NCBI GenBank assembly: GCA_046349915.1 | Contig: JAXMBL010000012.1 | Location: forward strand, 1-64,000 | Direction of reading: 5' to 3' | DNA from: CAIXSC01 sp046349915 | GTDB lineage: Bacteria > Planctomycetota > Planctomycetia > Pirellulales > Pirellulaceae | Length of the DNA stretch: 64,000 bases | Part shown: one piece after another, positions 7,883-15,474 of the stretch | Position numbering within the stretch: position 1 is the first letter of the stretch | How the letters are laid out: every line of letters begins with the position of its first letter | The notes under the pieces: model-generated | What the model was told of the DNA's origin: nothing | The model's database searches: none | The model's input: the letters and a program-made list of their open reading frames with translations, nothing else | Made by a program: the position numbers and the translations under genes

Positions 7883-7912
7883 ATATCGGATGGCTCACCC
7901 ATCCTATAGAAC

Positions 7913-8734
7913 TCAGTGCCATCGCGTTTCCGCTTGATGACCGGGCGTGTGTCCAAAATCGTGCCCATAGTCGTGTTGTGTGTCATGACCTTGATTCTGG
8001 TGGCCATATGGGGTTGACCAACATCGTCGATTGCACCGGCGGCCACACCTCCGGTTGCAGGTGCGCTGACACGTACGATTGCAGATGCGTGTTGGATCGG
8101 CCGATTCGGAGCACGGCGCAAACGTCCAAAACGTTTCGGTGGAGGATCTCACGCGGCCATCTGCTGCGGAGACAACCTCACACACAAGCTCTCTTCGGTG
8201 CTTGTTGGTTACTTCAAGCAAGATGTCTTCATCACTTACCAACAGAGGGTTCCGGATCTTGCCGATTCCAAAACGATTATGCCGATCAAACCGCGACAAA
8301 ACCGCATTGAGACTACTAATGAACGCTGCATCGCCAAATGTGCGGTCGCAACCACCATACGCGCCGTACTCCAGCCCAATGAGGGCGACCCCTGCTTCAC
8401 GAGGTTCAATCTTCACTGCAATCGGATGCAATTGGCTCTCATAGAAATCGGCGATTCTCTCGGGACGCGTCAAGAGACGTCGACCCGGCAGAGGCGATTC
8501 TACCATGACCTCTCCGGAAAGCACCCTAAAATGGCTGTGCAGTAACGCAACGCCCAGTGTCTCATGCCAATTGAACGCAGTGATGACATCCCCCATTGCG
8601 TCCAGACATTGCTCGTCTTCAACGGTCAGTGTAGCTACGCCATCGGAGTCGATGTCGCACAGACGATCATAGTCGAAGGCCGAATGGGGCTGAACGATAG
8701 ATTGCTTCGTGGATAGCATAGTGGCAACCTGCAT
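7913..8734 (-). CDS. Cassette-borne hypothetical protein, probable frameshift near 8100
   Basis: The ORF runs from 8734 (ATG preceded by GGAGCGGAG) to a TGA at 7913. About 205 residues look like a normal soluble alpha/beta protein (for example GVALIGLEYGAYGGCDRTFG) that I cannot assign. The last 60 residues in this frame are an odd Cys/Arg/His-rich stretch (CNRTCQRTCNRRC). The other frame over the same bases (7807 to about 8105) has strong purine-first codon periodicity and reads as an ordinary protein (VRVSAPATGGVAAGAIDDVG), extending into the attC. I infer a single frameshift around 8095-8110, or a sequence error there. The C-terminus given here is therefore doubtful. Confidence 0.6.
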   Translation of the reverse strand: MQVATMLSTKQSIVQPHSAFDYDRLCDIDSDGVATLTVEDEQCLDAMGDVITAFNWHETLGVALLHSHFRVLSGEVMVESPLPGRRLLTRPERIADFYESQLHPIAVKIEPREAGVALIGLEYGAYGGCDRTFGDAAFISSLNAVLSRFDRHNRFGIGKIRNPLLVSDEDILLEVTNKHRRELVCEVVSAADGRVRSSTETFWTFAPCSESADPTRICNRTCQRTCNRRCGRRCNRRCWSTPYGHQNQGHDTQHDYGHDFGHTPGHQAETRWH

Positions 8735-8843
8735 TGTCTCCGCTCCAACTGGTGTGTGAATGGGCGCGCACGGCATTCACGAGAACTGGATCGTGACGTC
8801 CTCCGCCCTCGCAAGCGCGAGAACTCTGCACGGCGCTGCTTCT

Positions 8844-8938
8844 GCCGAACGACCAAGGTAACCCGGCGGCGGCCAAGAACCATTGCTTTCAGAATACACC
8901 CGATCCGCCGCTCGGGTTCACCGCCTTGTTGGCGTGCC
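8844..8938 (-). other. attC site (cassette 2)
   Basis: R' GCCGAAC 8844-8850; R'' GTTGGCGTGCC 8928-8938; main arm type. Confidence 0.9.
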
Positions 8939-9170
8939 GACCGAGAACGCGTCCACGGCGAACATGCCGAGCGTCATTGTCGTGAATGGGGAGTGCTGAT
9001 GCAATCCGGTTTTGGTAATAGGCGATTCCCACGCGATGGAGTTCAGCGCCGAGCGATGCGACACAAATCCTGGCGAGCACTGAATCCGAATTGGAAGGCG
9101 GCCACCTGATCGCTTGTGCGAAGGACTCGACGTCTCGGACATGTAGTCGCGGAGCGACGACCGATCGTAG

Positions 9171-9190
9171 CCACGGGTTTTAACCCGTGG
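9171..9190. repeat. REP-like palindrome, left member
   Basis: CCACGGGTTTTAACCCGTGG; one base at the centre differs from the copy at 5700. Confidence 0.75.
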
Positions 9191-9399
9191 TCTGAGGGCC
9201 AAAATTCATAGGCGACAGCCGATTAGATGAGGACGCCTGCATTATTGGAGAACAATGGGCGTGGGACGCCACAGCGGAAGATGAGAGATTGTGAGTGGAC
9301 ATTGCGCCACGCCAACGTGGAGCAACCCGAGCAAGACTTTGGGACGCCGACGACGCCTGGCGAGTCAGTTGCCGCAATTCGGGAGCAAACGCCACGACT

Positions 9400-9419
9400 C
9401 CGCGGGTTGAAACCCACGG
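9400..9419. repeat. REP-like palindrome, right member
   Basis: CCGCGGGTTGAAACCCACGG, identical to 5929-5948 and inverted relative to 9171-9190. Confidence 0.75.
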
Positions 9420-9468
9420 CTAAGATCGGAAGTGGCTCCGCCACTCCTCGGAGCCCTGCAAGCGTGAC

Positions 9469-9562
9469 GCACGCCAACGTGTTGCATCACCGGGCGGCCG
9501 CAGGTGATTTCGATGTCAAAACCGGGCCGATCGGCCGCTCCGGTGCATGCAATTGTTACCCC
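9469..9562 (-). other. attC site (cassette 1, next to attI)
   Basis: R' GCACGCCAAC 9469-9478; R'' GTTACCCC 9555-9562, exactly complementary to the GGGGTAAC at the attI junction (10256-10263). Arms CACCGGGCGGCCG with CGGCCGCTCCGGTG. Confidence 0.9.
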
Positions 9563-10242
9563 GGCTTTACGATTGGGTAGTTGAATGAGACAGGTGTGCA
9601 TTGCACAAGCAGCGGCACGGGAGCAAGTATAGCCCACACCACATACATGTGACATGCCCAAAATGATGACATGAAGTGGGAACGAATCAATCGCGAGGCA
9701 ATATGTCGAGGGAATTGCCGCTTCCGAAAACCGCGAGCTGATTCGTACGCGATTCGCAGATCACCAATGGATGAGAAAGGCGTTACGATGGCGTCGAACG
9801 GACCACGATCTTGTGTTGGGCGTCGAAATCGCGACAAAGCTATCGAAGCGATTCCAAAGGGAACGAAGAAAACCAATAGATGCGAACCAATGCCAAATCG
9901 GATGACAATCCACATGCAAACGCCGAAAAGTAGTCCCGCGAACACTTGCGTTATCGACCATTGGCGGTGCCGTTCATTTACGACGGTCGAGTTGGATTCG
10001 AGCAACAACAGCAACCGCTGAATGTAATCCCATTGTGGTTTTGACGCGACAACAAGATGGTCGTCGCAGTCGTCGTAGAAGCACCACATAGTGTCGGCGA
10101 CGAACCGGACAACGGAGTCGTCAGAGTCGCGATAGAGGTCAAGCGAATCATCGAGGTCGAACGCCTTGATGCCTTCGTCGAGATAGCGGCGAATCAATGC
10201 GGCGAGATCGTTGCGTGCATCACGGTCGATGATGTCGTTCAC
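9556..10242 (-). CDS. First-cassette membrane protein of unknown function
   Basis: A 228-residue protein starting at a GTG (10242). The N-terminal 85 residues are acidic and soluble: MNDIIDRDARNDLAALIRRY, a DDSLD..RDSDD segment, then MWCFYDDCDDHLVVASKPQW and a leucine run (RLLLLLES). I recall this pattern (short helical domain, YDD.DHLVV.S..EW) from other hypothetical integron-cassette proteins. Two hydrophobic segments follow at about residues 98-135 and a third at about 195-212, so the protein is membrane-bound. The TAA stop is inside the R'' box. As the first cassette it is the one best placed for expression from the integron promoter. Function unknown. Confidence 0.75.
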   Translation of the reverse strand: MNDIIDRDARNDLAALIRRYLDEGIKAFDLDDSLDLYRDSDDSVVRFVADTMWCFYDDCDDHLVVASKPQWDYIQRLLLLLESNSTVVNERHRQWSITQVFAGLLFGVCMWIVIRFGIGSHLLVFFVPFGIASIALSRFRRPTQDRGPFDAIVTPFSSIGDLRIAYESARGFRKRQFPRHIASRLIRSHFMSSFWACHMYVVWAILAPVPLLVQCTPVSFNYPIVKPG

Positions 10243-10255
10243 GGCACACTTCAGA

Positions 10256-10263
10256 GGGGTAAC
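10256..10263 (-). other. attI recombination core
   Basis: GGGGTAAC on the + strand (GTTACCCC on the minus strand) is the junction between the first cassette and the integrase-proximal region. It is recognised because it is the exact complement of the first cassette's R'' box at 9555-9562. The full attI site should extend to the right; its limits are not visible by eye. Confidence 0.8.
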
Positions 10264-10662
10264 AATTATTCGACCTCGATTTGAGGCACTAAACTGCCGT
10301 CTAATCGGGTCGAGTTTGCCGTCTAAATCGGAAAACCGTTCCGTCTAAATCGGTGTATTGACGTCAAAATCGAGTGACGCGACTCGCCACCTGCGGCTGA
10401 TTCTATCGCGCTAAACGGCGGGGAGTCAAGGTTTTGCGGGTTGCTCGCGGCGAATGCTACTGCTCACGGGTGGTGCGAGTTAGACGGAGAATTAGACGGA
10501 ACGTTAGACGGCGGTTTAGTGCGGCTTGCGTTTCGATCGTTCTTCCAAAAAAAATTCTTTACGACCGTAGACAACAACGTGGACACGCGTATACTTCCGG
10601 CGTCGAGTCCGAATGGGGCGACTGAGGTGACTCGATGCATCAATCAATGGAGGATGACACTC
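10264..10662. promoter_or_regulatory. attI / integrase upstream region with phased inverted repeats
   Basis: About 400 bp between the attI core and the preferred intI start. CCGTCTAA occurs at 10297-10304, 10319-10326 and 10341-10348 (22-bp steps). Its complement TTAGACGG occurs at 10480-10487, 10492-10499 and 10504-10511 (12-bp steps). The outermost copies are part of a longer inverted repeat, 10286-10304 against 10504-10522 (18 of 19 bases). Two right-hand copies fit the integrase core GTTRRRY (GTTAGAC). These may be accessory IntI sites or an operator. A cassette promoter (Pc) reading left and an intI promoter reading right should both lie here, but I could not place either with confidence. 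Confidence 0.6.
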
Positions 10663-12012
10663 ATGGTTCACGTCATGGAGTCGGCGGATGGTGAATGGCA
10701 AAGCTGGCCACTCAGAGAGCTCGGCTCAAGAAATTCCAGCAATTCCAGTAGTCCCGGCAGTTCCAGCAAGTCGCGTCAACAGCGTCACTCGTCAGGGCAC
10801 GCAACGGACTCGTCCTTGCCATCAAGCCCGCAGTCAAGCCAGCTAGCAAACTTGCCAACAAACTTGCCAACAAACTTGCCAACGAATCAAGCATCAGTGA
10901 ATCAGGCAAATGCCAGTGGGCGAGGCGGGAGTGGGGGGCACTCGGGCAGCGGCGGCAACAACAGTGGCAACAACAGTGGCAACAACAGTGGCAATGGCGG
11001 TGGCAATAGCGGCGTGTCCGAACCGCCCAAACCCAAGTTGCTCGATCAAGTCCGCCACAAGTGTCGCGTCCTGCACTACTCGAAGCGCACTGAAGAGGCG
11101 TATGTGGGCTGGATCAGGAAATTCATCCGCTACCACGGTTTGCGGCATCCCTCGGAAATGGGTGGGCCGCAAGTCGAGCGATATCTGACTCAACTTGCGG
11201 TCGAGAAGCGAGTCGCTTCCAGCACTCAGAACCAAGCACTGGCGGCCCTGTTGTTTCTCTATCGGCAGATACTGGGCATCGATCTGCCATTGGTGAATGC
11301 CGTGCGGGCGAAGCGTCCTGAGCGGTTGCCTGTCGTGATGTCGCGCGACGAGGTGCGTCGTGTGCTGGAACGATTGCCAAACGATCCCACTCGGCTGATG
11401 GGTGAGTTGTTGTATGGGACGGGCATGCGTTTGTTGGAGTGTTGTCGCCTGCGAGTGAAAGATATCGATTTTGAACGGGGTCAGATTGTGGTCCGCGAGG
11501 GGAAGGGGGACAAGGATCGAGTGGTTCCTTTGCCGCAATCGTTGGTCGATCGACTACGCAAGCAGCTCGAAGAGGTCGCTCGTCTGCATCGGTGTGATCT
11601 CGAGCAAGGGGCGGGCGAGGTATGGCTACCGTCGGCGCTGGCCGAGAAGTACCCCAATGCGGGACGAGAATTGAAGTGGCAATATGTGTTCCCCGCGTCG
11701 CATTTGAGCCGCGATCCTCGAGGCAGCGGGCTAGGGAGAAATGGAGGACAAGCCCCGCTGCGTCGTCACCATATCGACGAGAGTTTGCTGCAAAAGGCCG
11801 TTCGGAAGGCCGTGCTGCTGGCCAAGATTTCCAAGAAAATCACTTGTCACTCTTTCCGCCACAGCTTTGCCACTCACCTCTTGGAATCTGGTTCCGACAT
11901 ACGCACTGTCCAAGAACTGTTGGGGCACGCTGACATCAGCACCACTCAGATCTACACGCACGTGCTGCAGCGCGGCGCGTGCGCGGTTCTGAGTCCGCTC
12001 GATCGGTTGTGA
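10663..12012 (+). CDS. intI: Integron integrase (tyrosine recombinase) with low-complexity N-terminal extension
   Basis: Catalyses attI x attC recombination. The C-terminal 330 residues are a complete IntI: SAM-like core-binding domain (LLDQVRHKCRVLHYSKRTEE...), catalytic Arg in GTGMRLLE, the HSFRHSFATHLL box, the His of LLGHADI, and the tyrosine in TQIYTHV. The integron-specific insertion is present (ALAEKYPNAGRELKWQYVFP), which separates it from XerC/XerD. The open frame continues upstream to 10441. I chose ATG 10663 because GGAGG lies 9 bases before it. That still leaves about 120 extra residues rich in Ser, Asn and Gly, encoded partly by 12-bp repeats (NLPT x3; GNNS repeats). Known IntI proteins are about 320-340 aa. 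Confidence 0.92.
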   Translation: MVHVMESADGEWQSWPLRELGSRNSSNSSSPGSSSKSRQQRHSSGHATDSSLPSSPQSSQLANLPTNLPTNLPTNQASVNQANASGRGGSGGHSGSGGNNSGNNSGNNSGNGGGNSGVSEPPKPKLLDQVRHKCRVLHYSKRTEEAYVGWIRKFIRYHGLRHPSEMGGPQVERYLTQLAVEKRVASSTQNQALAALLFLYRQILGIDLPLVNAVRAKRPERLPVVMSRDEVRRVLERLPNDPTRLMGELLYGTGMRLLECCRLRVKDIDFERGQIVVREGKGDKDRVVPLPQSLVDRLRKQLEEVARLHRCDLEQGAGEVWLPSALAEKYPNAGRELKWQYVFPASHLSRDPRGSGLGRNGGQAPLRRHHIDESLLQKAVRKAVLLAKISKKITCHSFRHSFATHLLESGSDIRTVQELLGHADISTTQIYTHVLQRGACAVLSPLDRL

Positions 12013-12243
12013 ACACGGGGTAACCCTGACGCAGGGTAATCCTCACGCGGGCCAGCCAAGTGGTTGGGCCAGTTGCGGAGGGGCTTCGCGGAGAAGGTTG
12101 AGTGCGTTCTGTTCGGCTCGGCTTCTTGCGCGACAGGCGGACTTGTGACTGCGCTTGAGCATGGTTGGTGGAGTGGGCGATGAGGCCCGATGATGGTGAA
12201 GAGGCGCGTGCCTTGGTACAATGGGAAGCGGAGGGAGGCGGCA
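12013..12243. other. Intergenic region after intI
   Basis: No gene. A small hairpin ACCCTG-ACG-CAGGGT begins about 10 bases after the intI stop without a T-run. GGAGG just before 12244 serves the next gene. Confidence 0.5.
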
Positions 12244-13242
12244 ATGATTCGCATTCGCTTTCATGGTCGAGGCGGTCATGGAGTGAAGACCGCAGGTCGA
12301 GTCGCTGGCTCGGCCGCGTTCCTCGCAGGTCTCTATGGTCAAGATTCCCCCGTCTATGGAGCGGAACGGCGGGGGGCGGCGGTGGCCTCTTACACTCGCA
12401 TCGATGACAAGCCGATCCGCGAACGAGGCGTGATTTCTCATCCCGATCTCGTGATTCTCGCGGACGAAACGTTGCTGAGCGACCCGGCCGCGGGAGTTCT
12501 TGCAGGAGTTACGCCGCAGACCGCGATCTTCGTCAACACGGCGAATTACGATCTGTCCGCCCAGAATTTGGCAACTCAGAATTTGGCCTCTCACAATCAG
12601 GCCTCTCACAATCAGGCGGCTCCTGATTTACCCTCGAATCCGCCAACGGACTCGTCTTCGCCGCGGCTCATCACTCTTGATCTCACTCGTCTTACGCTGG
12701 AAGCACTTGGGCGAGCCTCAGCGCTGAGCTCGGGCCTAGGCGCCATCGCCGTGCGACTCGCTGGCGTTATCCCTCGAAATTGTTTAATGGATTCGGTGCG
12801 CGAAGAGCTGACCGCCTTAAGGATATCCCCCGAAGATCTGGAGCGTAATCTTCGGCTGGCGGGTGAGCTGTTCGATTCGCTTCCTGCGTTGGAGTTTACT
12901 CGGCATGGTTCGCCCGATAATAGTTCGCTAGCCGACGCGACGGCACAGAGAATGGCTGCGATTCACTATGAAGGCCCGATACGTGGCTCGCCGAGCGTGC
13001 TGGCCAGTGGCAACTCGGTGGCTCGCCATACCGGCGCATGGCGACTGGAGCGACCGGTGGTCGACAACTCCATTTGCACTCGTTGTGGCTTGTGTTTCGT
13101 GCAATGCCCAGACGGGGCTGTGGCGCTCGACGCCGATGGTTACCCGGTCATTGATTACGATCACTGCAAAGGGTGCCTGATCTGCGGTCATGTTTGTCCA
13201 GCGCGAGCGATTCGCGCCGAGCGGGAGACTCAGGCATGGTAG
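12244..13242 (+). CDS. 2-oxoacid (pyruvate):ferredoxin oxidoreductase, fused gamma and delta subunits
   Basis: 332 residues from ATG 12244, with GGAGG about 8 bases upstream. Residues 1 to about 240 are the gamma domain (IRIRFHGRGGHGVKTAGRVA, GAERRGAAVASYTRID, ISHPDLVILAD), interrupted at about residues 100-130 by a low-complexity Asn/Gln/Ser linker (NLATQNLASHNQASHN). The C-terminus is a ferredoxin-like delta domain with two [4Fe-4S] motifs, CTRCGLCFVQCP and CKGCLICGHVCP. In archaeal and bacterial POR these parts bring CoA-dependent electron transfer from the thiamine site to ferredoxin. The gene overlaps the next by 7 bp and starts the operon. Pyruvate is the likeliest substrate, but other 2-oxoacids cannot be excluded. 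Confidence 0.9.
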   Translation: MIRIRFHGRGGHGVKTAGRVAGSAAFLAGLYGQDSPVYGAERRGAAVASYTRIDDKPIRERGVISHPDLVILADETLLSDPAAGVLAGVTPQTAIFVNTANYDLSAQNLATQNLASHNQASHNQAAPDLPSNPPTDSSSPRLITLDLTRLTLEALGRASALSSGLGAIAVRLAGVIPRNCLMDSVREELTALRISPEDLERNLRLAGELFDSLPALEFTRHGSPDNSSLADATAQRMAAIHYEGPIRGSPSVLASGNSVARHTGAWRLERPVVDNSICTRCGLCFVQCPDGAVALDADGYPVIDYDHCKGCLICGHVCPARAIRAERETQAW

Positions 13243-14540
13243 ACCCACTCGCCCGCGCGCCAGCGAATCGTCGAATGATGACCGGGAACGCCGCGGCAGC
13301 CTGGGGCGCTCGCTTGGCTGGCGTCGACTATGTGCCTGCGTTTCCCATTACTCCTCAAACGGAGATTATCGAATTATTGTCCGAGTGGTTCGAAACGGGC
13401 GCGATCCGCGGCCGATTCGTGACGCTTGACAGCGAGCATTCGATGTTGACCGCGGCGGGCGCGGCGGCGGCGACGGGGGTGCGAGTTTTTACGGCGACCT
13501 CGAGCCAGGGGTTGGTGTATGGGCTGGAAGTGCTGTACACGATTGCGGGTTGGCGAGTGCCCTTGGTGTTGGTCAATGTTTCGCGTGGTCTGAGTGCTCC
13601 CATTACTTTGGGGCCCGACCATAACGATGTGCTGGCCGCCCGCGACACAGGTTTCGTGCAACTCCACGCGGAAACTTGCCAAGAGGTGCTCGACTTCATT
13701 CTGTTGGCCTATCGGATCGCGGAGTCGCCTGAAGTGTCGACGCCCGTATTGGTCAATCTCGATGGTTTTCAGCTCTCGTTTACCCGAGAGCCAGTCGAGG
13801 CGCCTCCCGCCGAGGAGGCGGCTGAATTCGTCGGCAAGTTTAGAGCGCTTCACCCGGGATTTCGTCGCGATCATCCGGTCGCTCACGGAGTCGCGACGCT
13901 CGATGGTGCGGCCTACAGTTATTTTCGATACCAGTTGCATCGCGCGGTGGAGAATGCCAACCGGGTGTTCCGCGAGTCGGCTCAAGATTTTGCTCAGCGC
14001 TTTGGCCGAGTGTATCAACCACTCGATGCCTACCGACTTGACGACGCCGAGTACGTGTTGGTCATCATTGGGTCGTACGCCACCAAAGCGAAGGCGGCCG
14101 TCGATCGCTGGCGTGAACGAGGCGTCCGCGTCGGCTTGGTGCGACCGCGCTTGATTCGTCCGTTTCCTGCGAACGAGTTGCGTGCGTGTTTGGCGAGTCG
14201 GCGAGCGGTGGGGGTGCTCGACCAGAATCTAGCGCCTGGACTGGGCGGAATACTGTATCACGAGGTGGCTGGCACTCTGGCTGGTGCTCCAACTATTGCT
14301 TCGGCAGACATGCGAGCAGGTCAAGTCTCCACGGCTTCATGCCACATTCCCGCACTTCGCTCGTTCATTGGTGGGTTGGGAGGAAAGGACATTAGCGACG
14401 GCGAGTGGGACTATGTGTTTGAGCAACTCACACAGGCTCAACCGGGGAGTCCCTGCGACGGGGCCTGTCTGCTCATGTCAGAGGCCGAGTTGCAGGGGGT
14501 TCGGCGTTCGATCGCGGTGGCGGGGAAGGGGGGGCCTTGA
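13236..14540 (+). CDS. porA: 2-oxoacid (pyruvate):ferredoxin oxidoreductase, alpha subunit
   Basis: 434 residues. The frame is open from 13173, but ATG 13236 has GGGAG 10 bases upstream and overlaps the end of the gamma/delta gene, so I use it. Family signatures: TGNAAAAWGARLAGVDYVPAFPITPQTEI (start of the pyrimidine-binding domain), TATSSQGLVYGLEVLY and LVNVSRGLSAP..LGPDHND, then the C-terminal domain with VLVIIGSYA and VGLVRPRLIRPFP. It pairs with the beta subunit encoded directly downstream to form the thiamine diphosphate active site. Confidence 0.92.
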   Translation: MVDPLARAPANRRMMTGNAAAAWGARLAGVDYVPAFPITPQTEIIELLSEWFETGAIRGRFVTLDSEHSMLTAAGAAAATGVRVFTATSSQGLVYGLEVLYTIAGWRVPLVLVNVSRGLSAPITLGPDHNDVLAARDTGFVQLHAETCQEVLDFILLAYRIAESPEVSTPVLVNLDGFQLSFTREPVEAPPAEEAAEFVGKFRALHPGFRRDHPVAHGVATLDGAAYSYFRYQLHRAVENANRVFRESAQDFAQRFGRVYQPLDAYRLDDAEYVLVIIGSYATKAKAAVDRWRERGVRVGLVRPRLIRPFPANELRACLASRRAVGVLDQNLAPGLGGILYHEVAGTLAGAPTIASADMRAGQVSTASCHIPALRSFIGGLGGKDISDGEWDYVFEQLTQAQPGSPCDGACLLMSEAELQGVRRSIAVAGKGGP

Positions 14541-14541
14541 G

Positions 14542-15462
14542 ATGCGAGTCGCTCGAGAGAAATACCATAACCTGAAAGAACTGCCGCACGCCGAGTATAT
14601 CGCTCCGGGATCGCCTTTATGTGCGGGATGCGGCGGACTCGAAACGCTACGACTCGTCCATAAAGTGCTGGGCGAGCATTTGGTGTTGGTGAATGCGGCG
14701 GGATGCATGACGTTGATGGCGACGTTTCCTTATACGCCTCTGCATGCGTCCTGGTTGTATACGACGATGGGGAGCGCCGCGGCGGGAGCTCAAGGGGTCC
14801 GCGATGCGCTCGACATTCTGATCGAGTCGGAACGATTGAGCGTGGAGGATGATCTGCAAGTGATGGTGTTGGCGGGCGATGGATCGACGCTCGACATGGG
14901 ACTTTCCGCCACCTCGGCCGCAATCCACCGTCGGCTCGATTTCTGGTACTTCTGCTACGACAACGAAGCTTACGGGAACACGGGCTTTCAACTTTCGGCG
15001 TCGTCGCCTTTTGCGTCGCACACGGCGACTACTTCGCACGGGGCGCCGTTGGGGAAGAAGGATATCTTTGAAATCTGGCGTGCGCAGAAGCCAGCGTACA
15101 TCGCCACGTTGTGTGCGCACGATCCCATCGACTTGGCGGAGAAGATTGAGCGAGCCAAGAAAATGCGCGGACCGAAGATGTTGCTCGCGTTGGCGGTCTG
15201 CCCCACAGGCTGGGGTTTCGATCCATCTTTAGGCGATGAGTTAGCTCGATTGGCGGTCGAATCGGGAGTTTGGCCGTTGAAGGAGGCGGTTAACGGAGTG
15301 GTGCGTCACACTTACCGCCCGGCGAGATTTCGGCCCGTCGAGGATTACTTGAAACCGCAACGTCGTTTTCGACATCTTTTCTCGCCGCAACGAGATGACA
15401 ATCGCCTGGCCGCGATCCAAGAGACGGTCGATGCATATTGGCGTTCGGCTGCCTTAGAGTAA
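14542..15462 (+). CDS. porB: 2-oxoacid (pyruvate):ferredoxin oxidoreductase, beta subunit
   Basis: 306 residues from ATG 14542, one base after the alpha stop. The upstream extension of this frame overlaps porA and is not real. The thiamine diphosphate/Mg motif is GDGSTLDMG...CYDNEAYGNTG. The CAGCGG near residue 26 and other cysteines would bind the proximal [4Fe-4S] cluster. SSPFASHTATTSHGAPLGKKD is typical of POR beta subunits. Length matches the family. It is co-transcribed with the alpha and gamma/delta genes and with the acyl-CoA synthetase that follows 12 bp later. Confidence 0.92.
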   Translation: MRVAREKYHNLKELPHAEYIAPGSPLCAGCGGLETLRLVHKVLGEHLVLVNAAGCMTLMATFPYTPLHASWLYTTMGSAAAGAQGVRDALDILIESERLSVEDDLQVMVLAGDGSTLDMGLSATSAAIHRRLDFWYFCYDNEAYGNTGFQLSASSPFASHTATTSHGAPLGKKDIFEIWRAQKPAYIATLCAHDPIDLAEKIERAKKMRGPKMLLALAVCPTGWGFDPSLGDELARLAVESGVWPLKEAVNGVVRHTYRPARFRPVEDYLKPQRRFRHLFSPQRDDNRLAAIQETVDAYWRSAALE

Positions 15463-15474
15463 GGCGCATAAGTC

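Larger units (their letters stand above)
8939..9468 (-). other. Cassette 2, ORF-less beta type with REP-like pair
   Basis: Near-duplicate of cassette 7. Palindromes CCACGGGTTTTAACCCGTGG (9171-9190) and CCGCGGGTTGAAACCCACGG (9400-9419) are in inverted orientation. No supported ORF. Confidence 0.7.
1..12012. mobile_element. Chromosomal integron: intI, attI and 15-cassette array
   Basis: A divergent integron integrase on the + strand (10663-12012) is followed on its left by 15 complete cassettes whose genes read on the minus strand, the standard integron layout. Fifteen attC sites of about 90-100 bp were found between 42 and 9562. Where I compared them, the first bases of a cassette (GTTRRRY side) are the exact complement of the R'' box of its own attC (for example GTTATGCCC and GGGCATAAC for the cassette 1394-2049; GTTACCCC and GGGGTAAC for the first cassette). 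This is what a circular cassette must show. The array runs past position 1. The family assignment is firm; the exact attI limits are inferred. Confidence 0.95.

Noticed and set aside
7913..8100. Cys/Arg repeat (CNRTCQRTCNRRC) as a metal-binding domain
   Set aside because: The periodic Cys and Arg arise from reading purine-first codons out of frame; the other frame looks coding.
10286..10522. Tn7-like or MITE insertion bounded by the inverted repeat
   Set aside because: Multiple repeats at both ends suggested this, but I saw no target-site duplication and the interior is only about 200 bp; a regulatory or accessory site is as likely.
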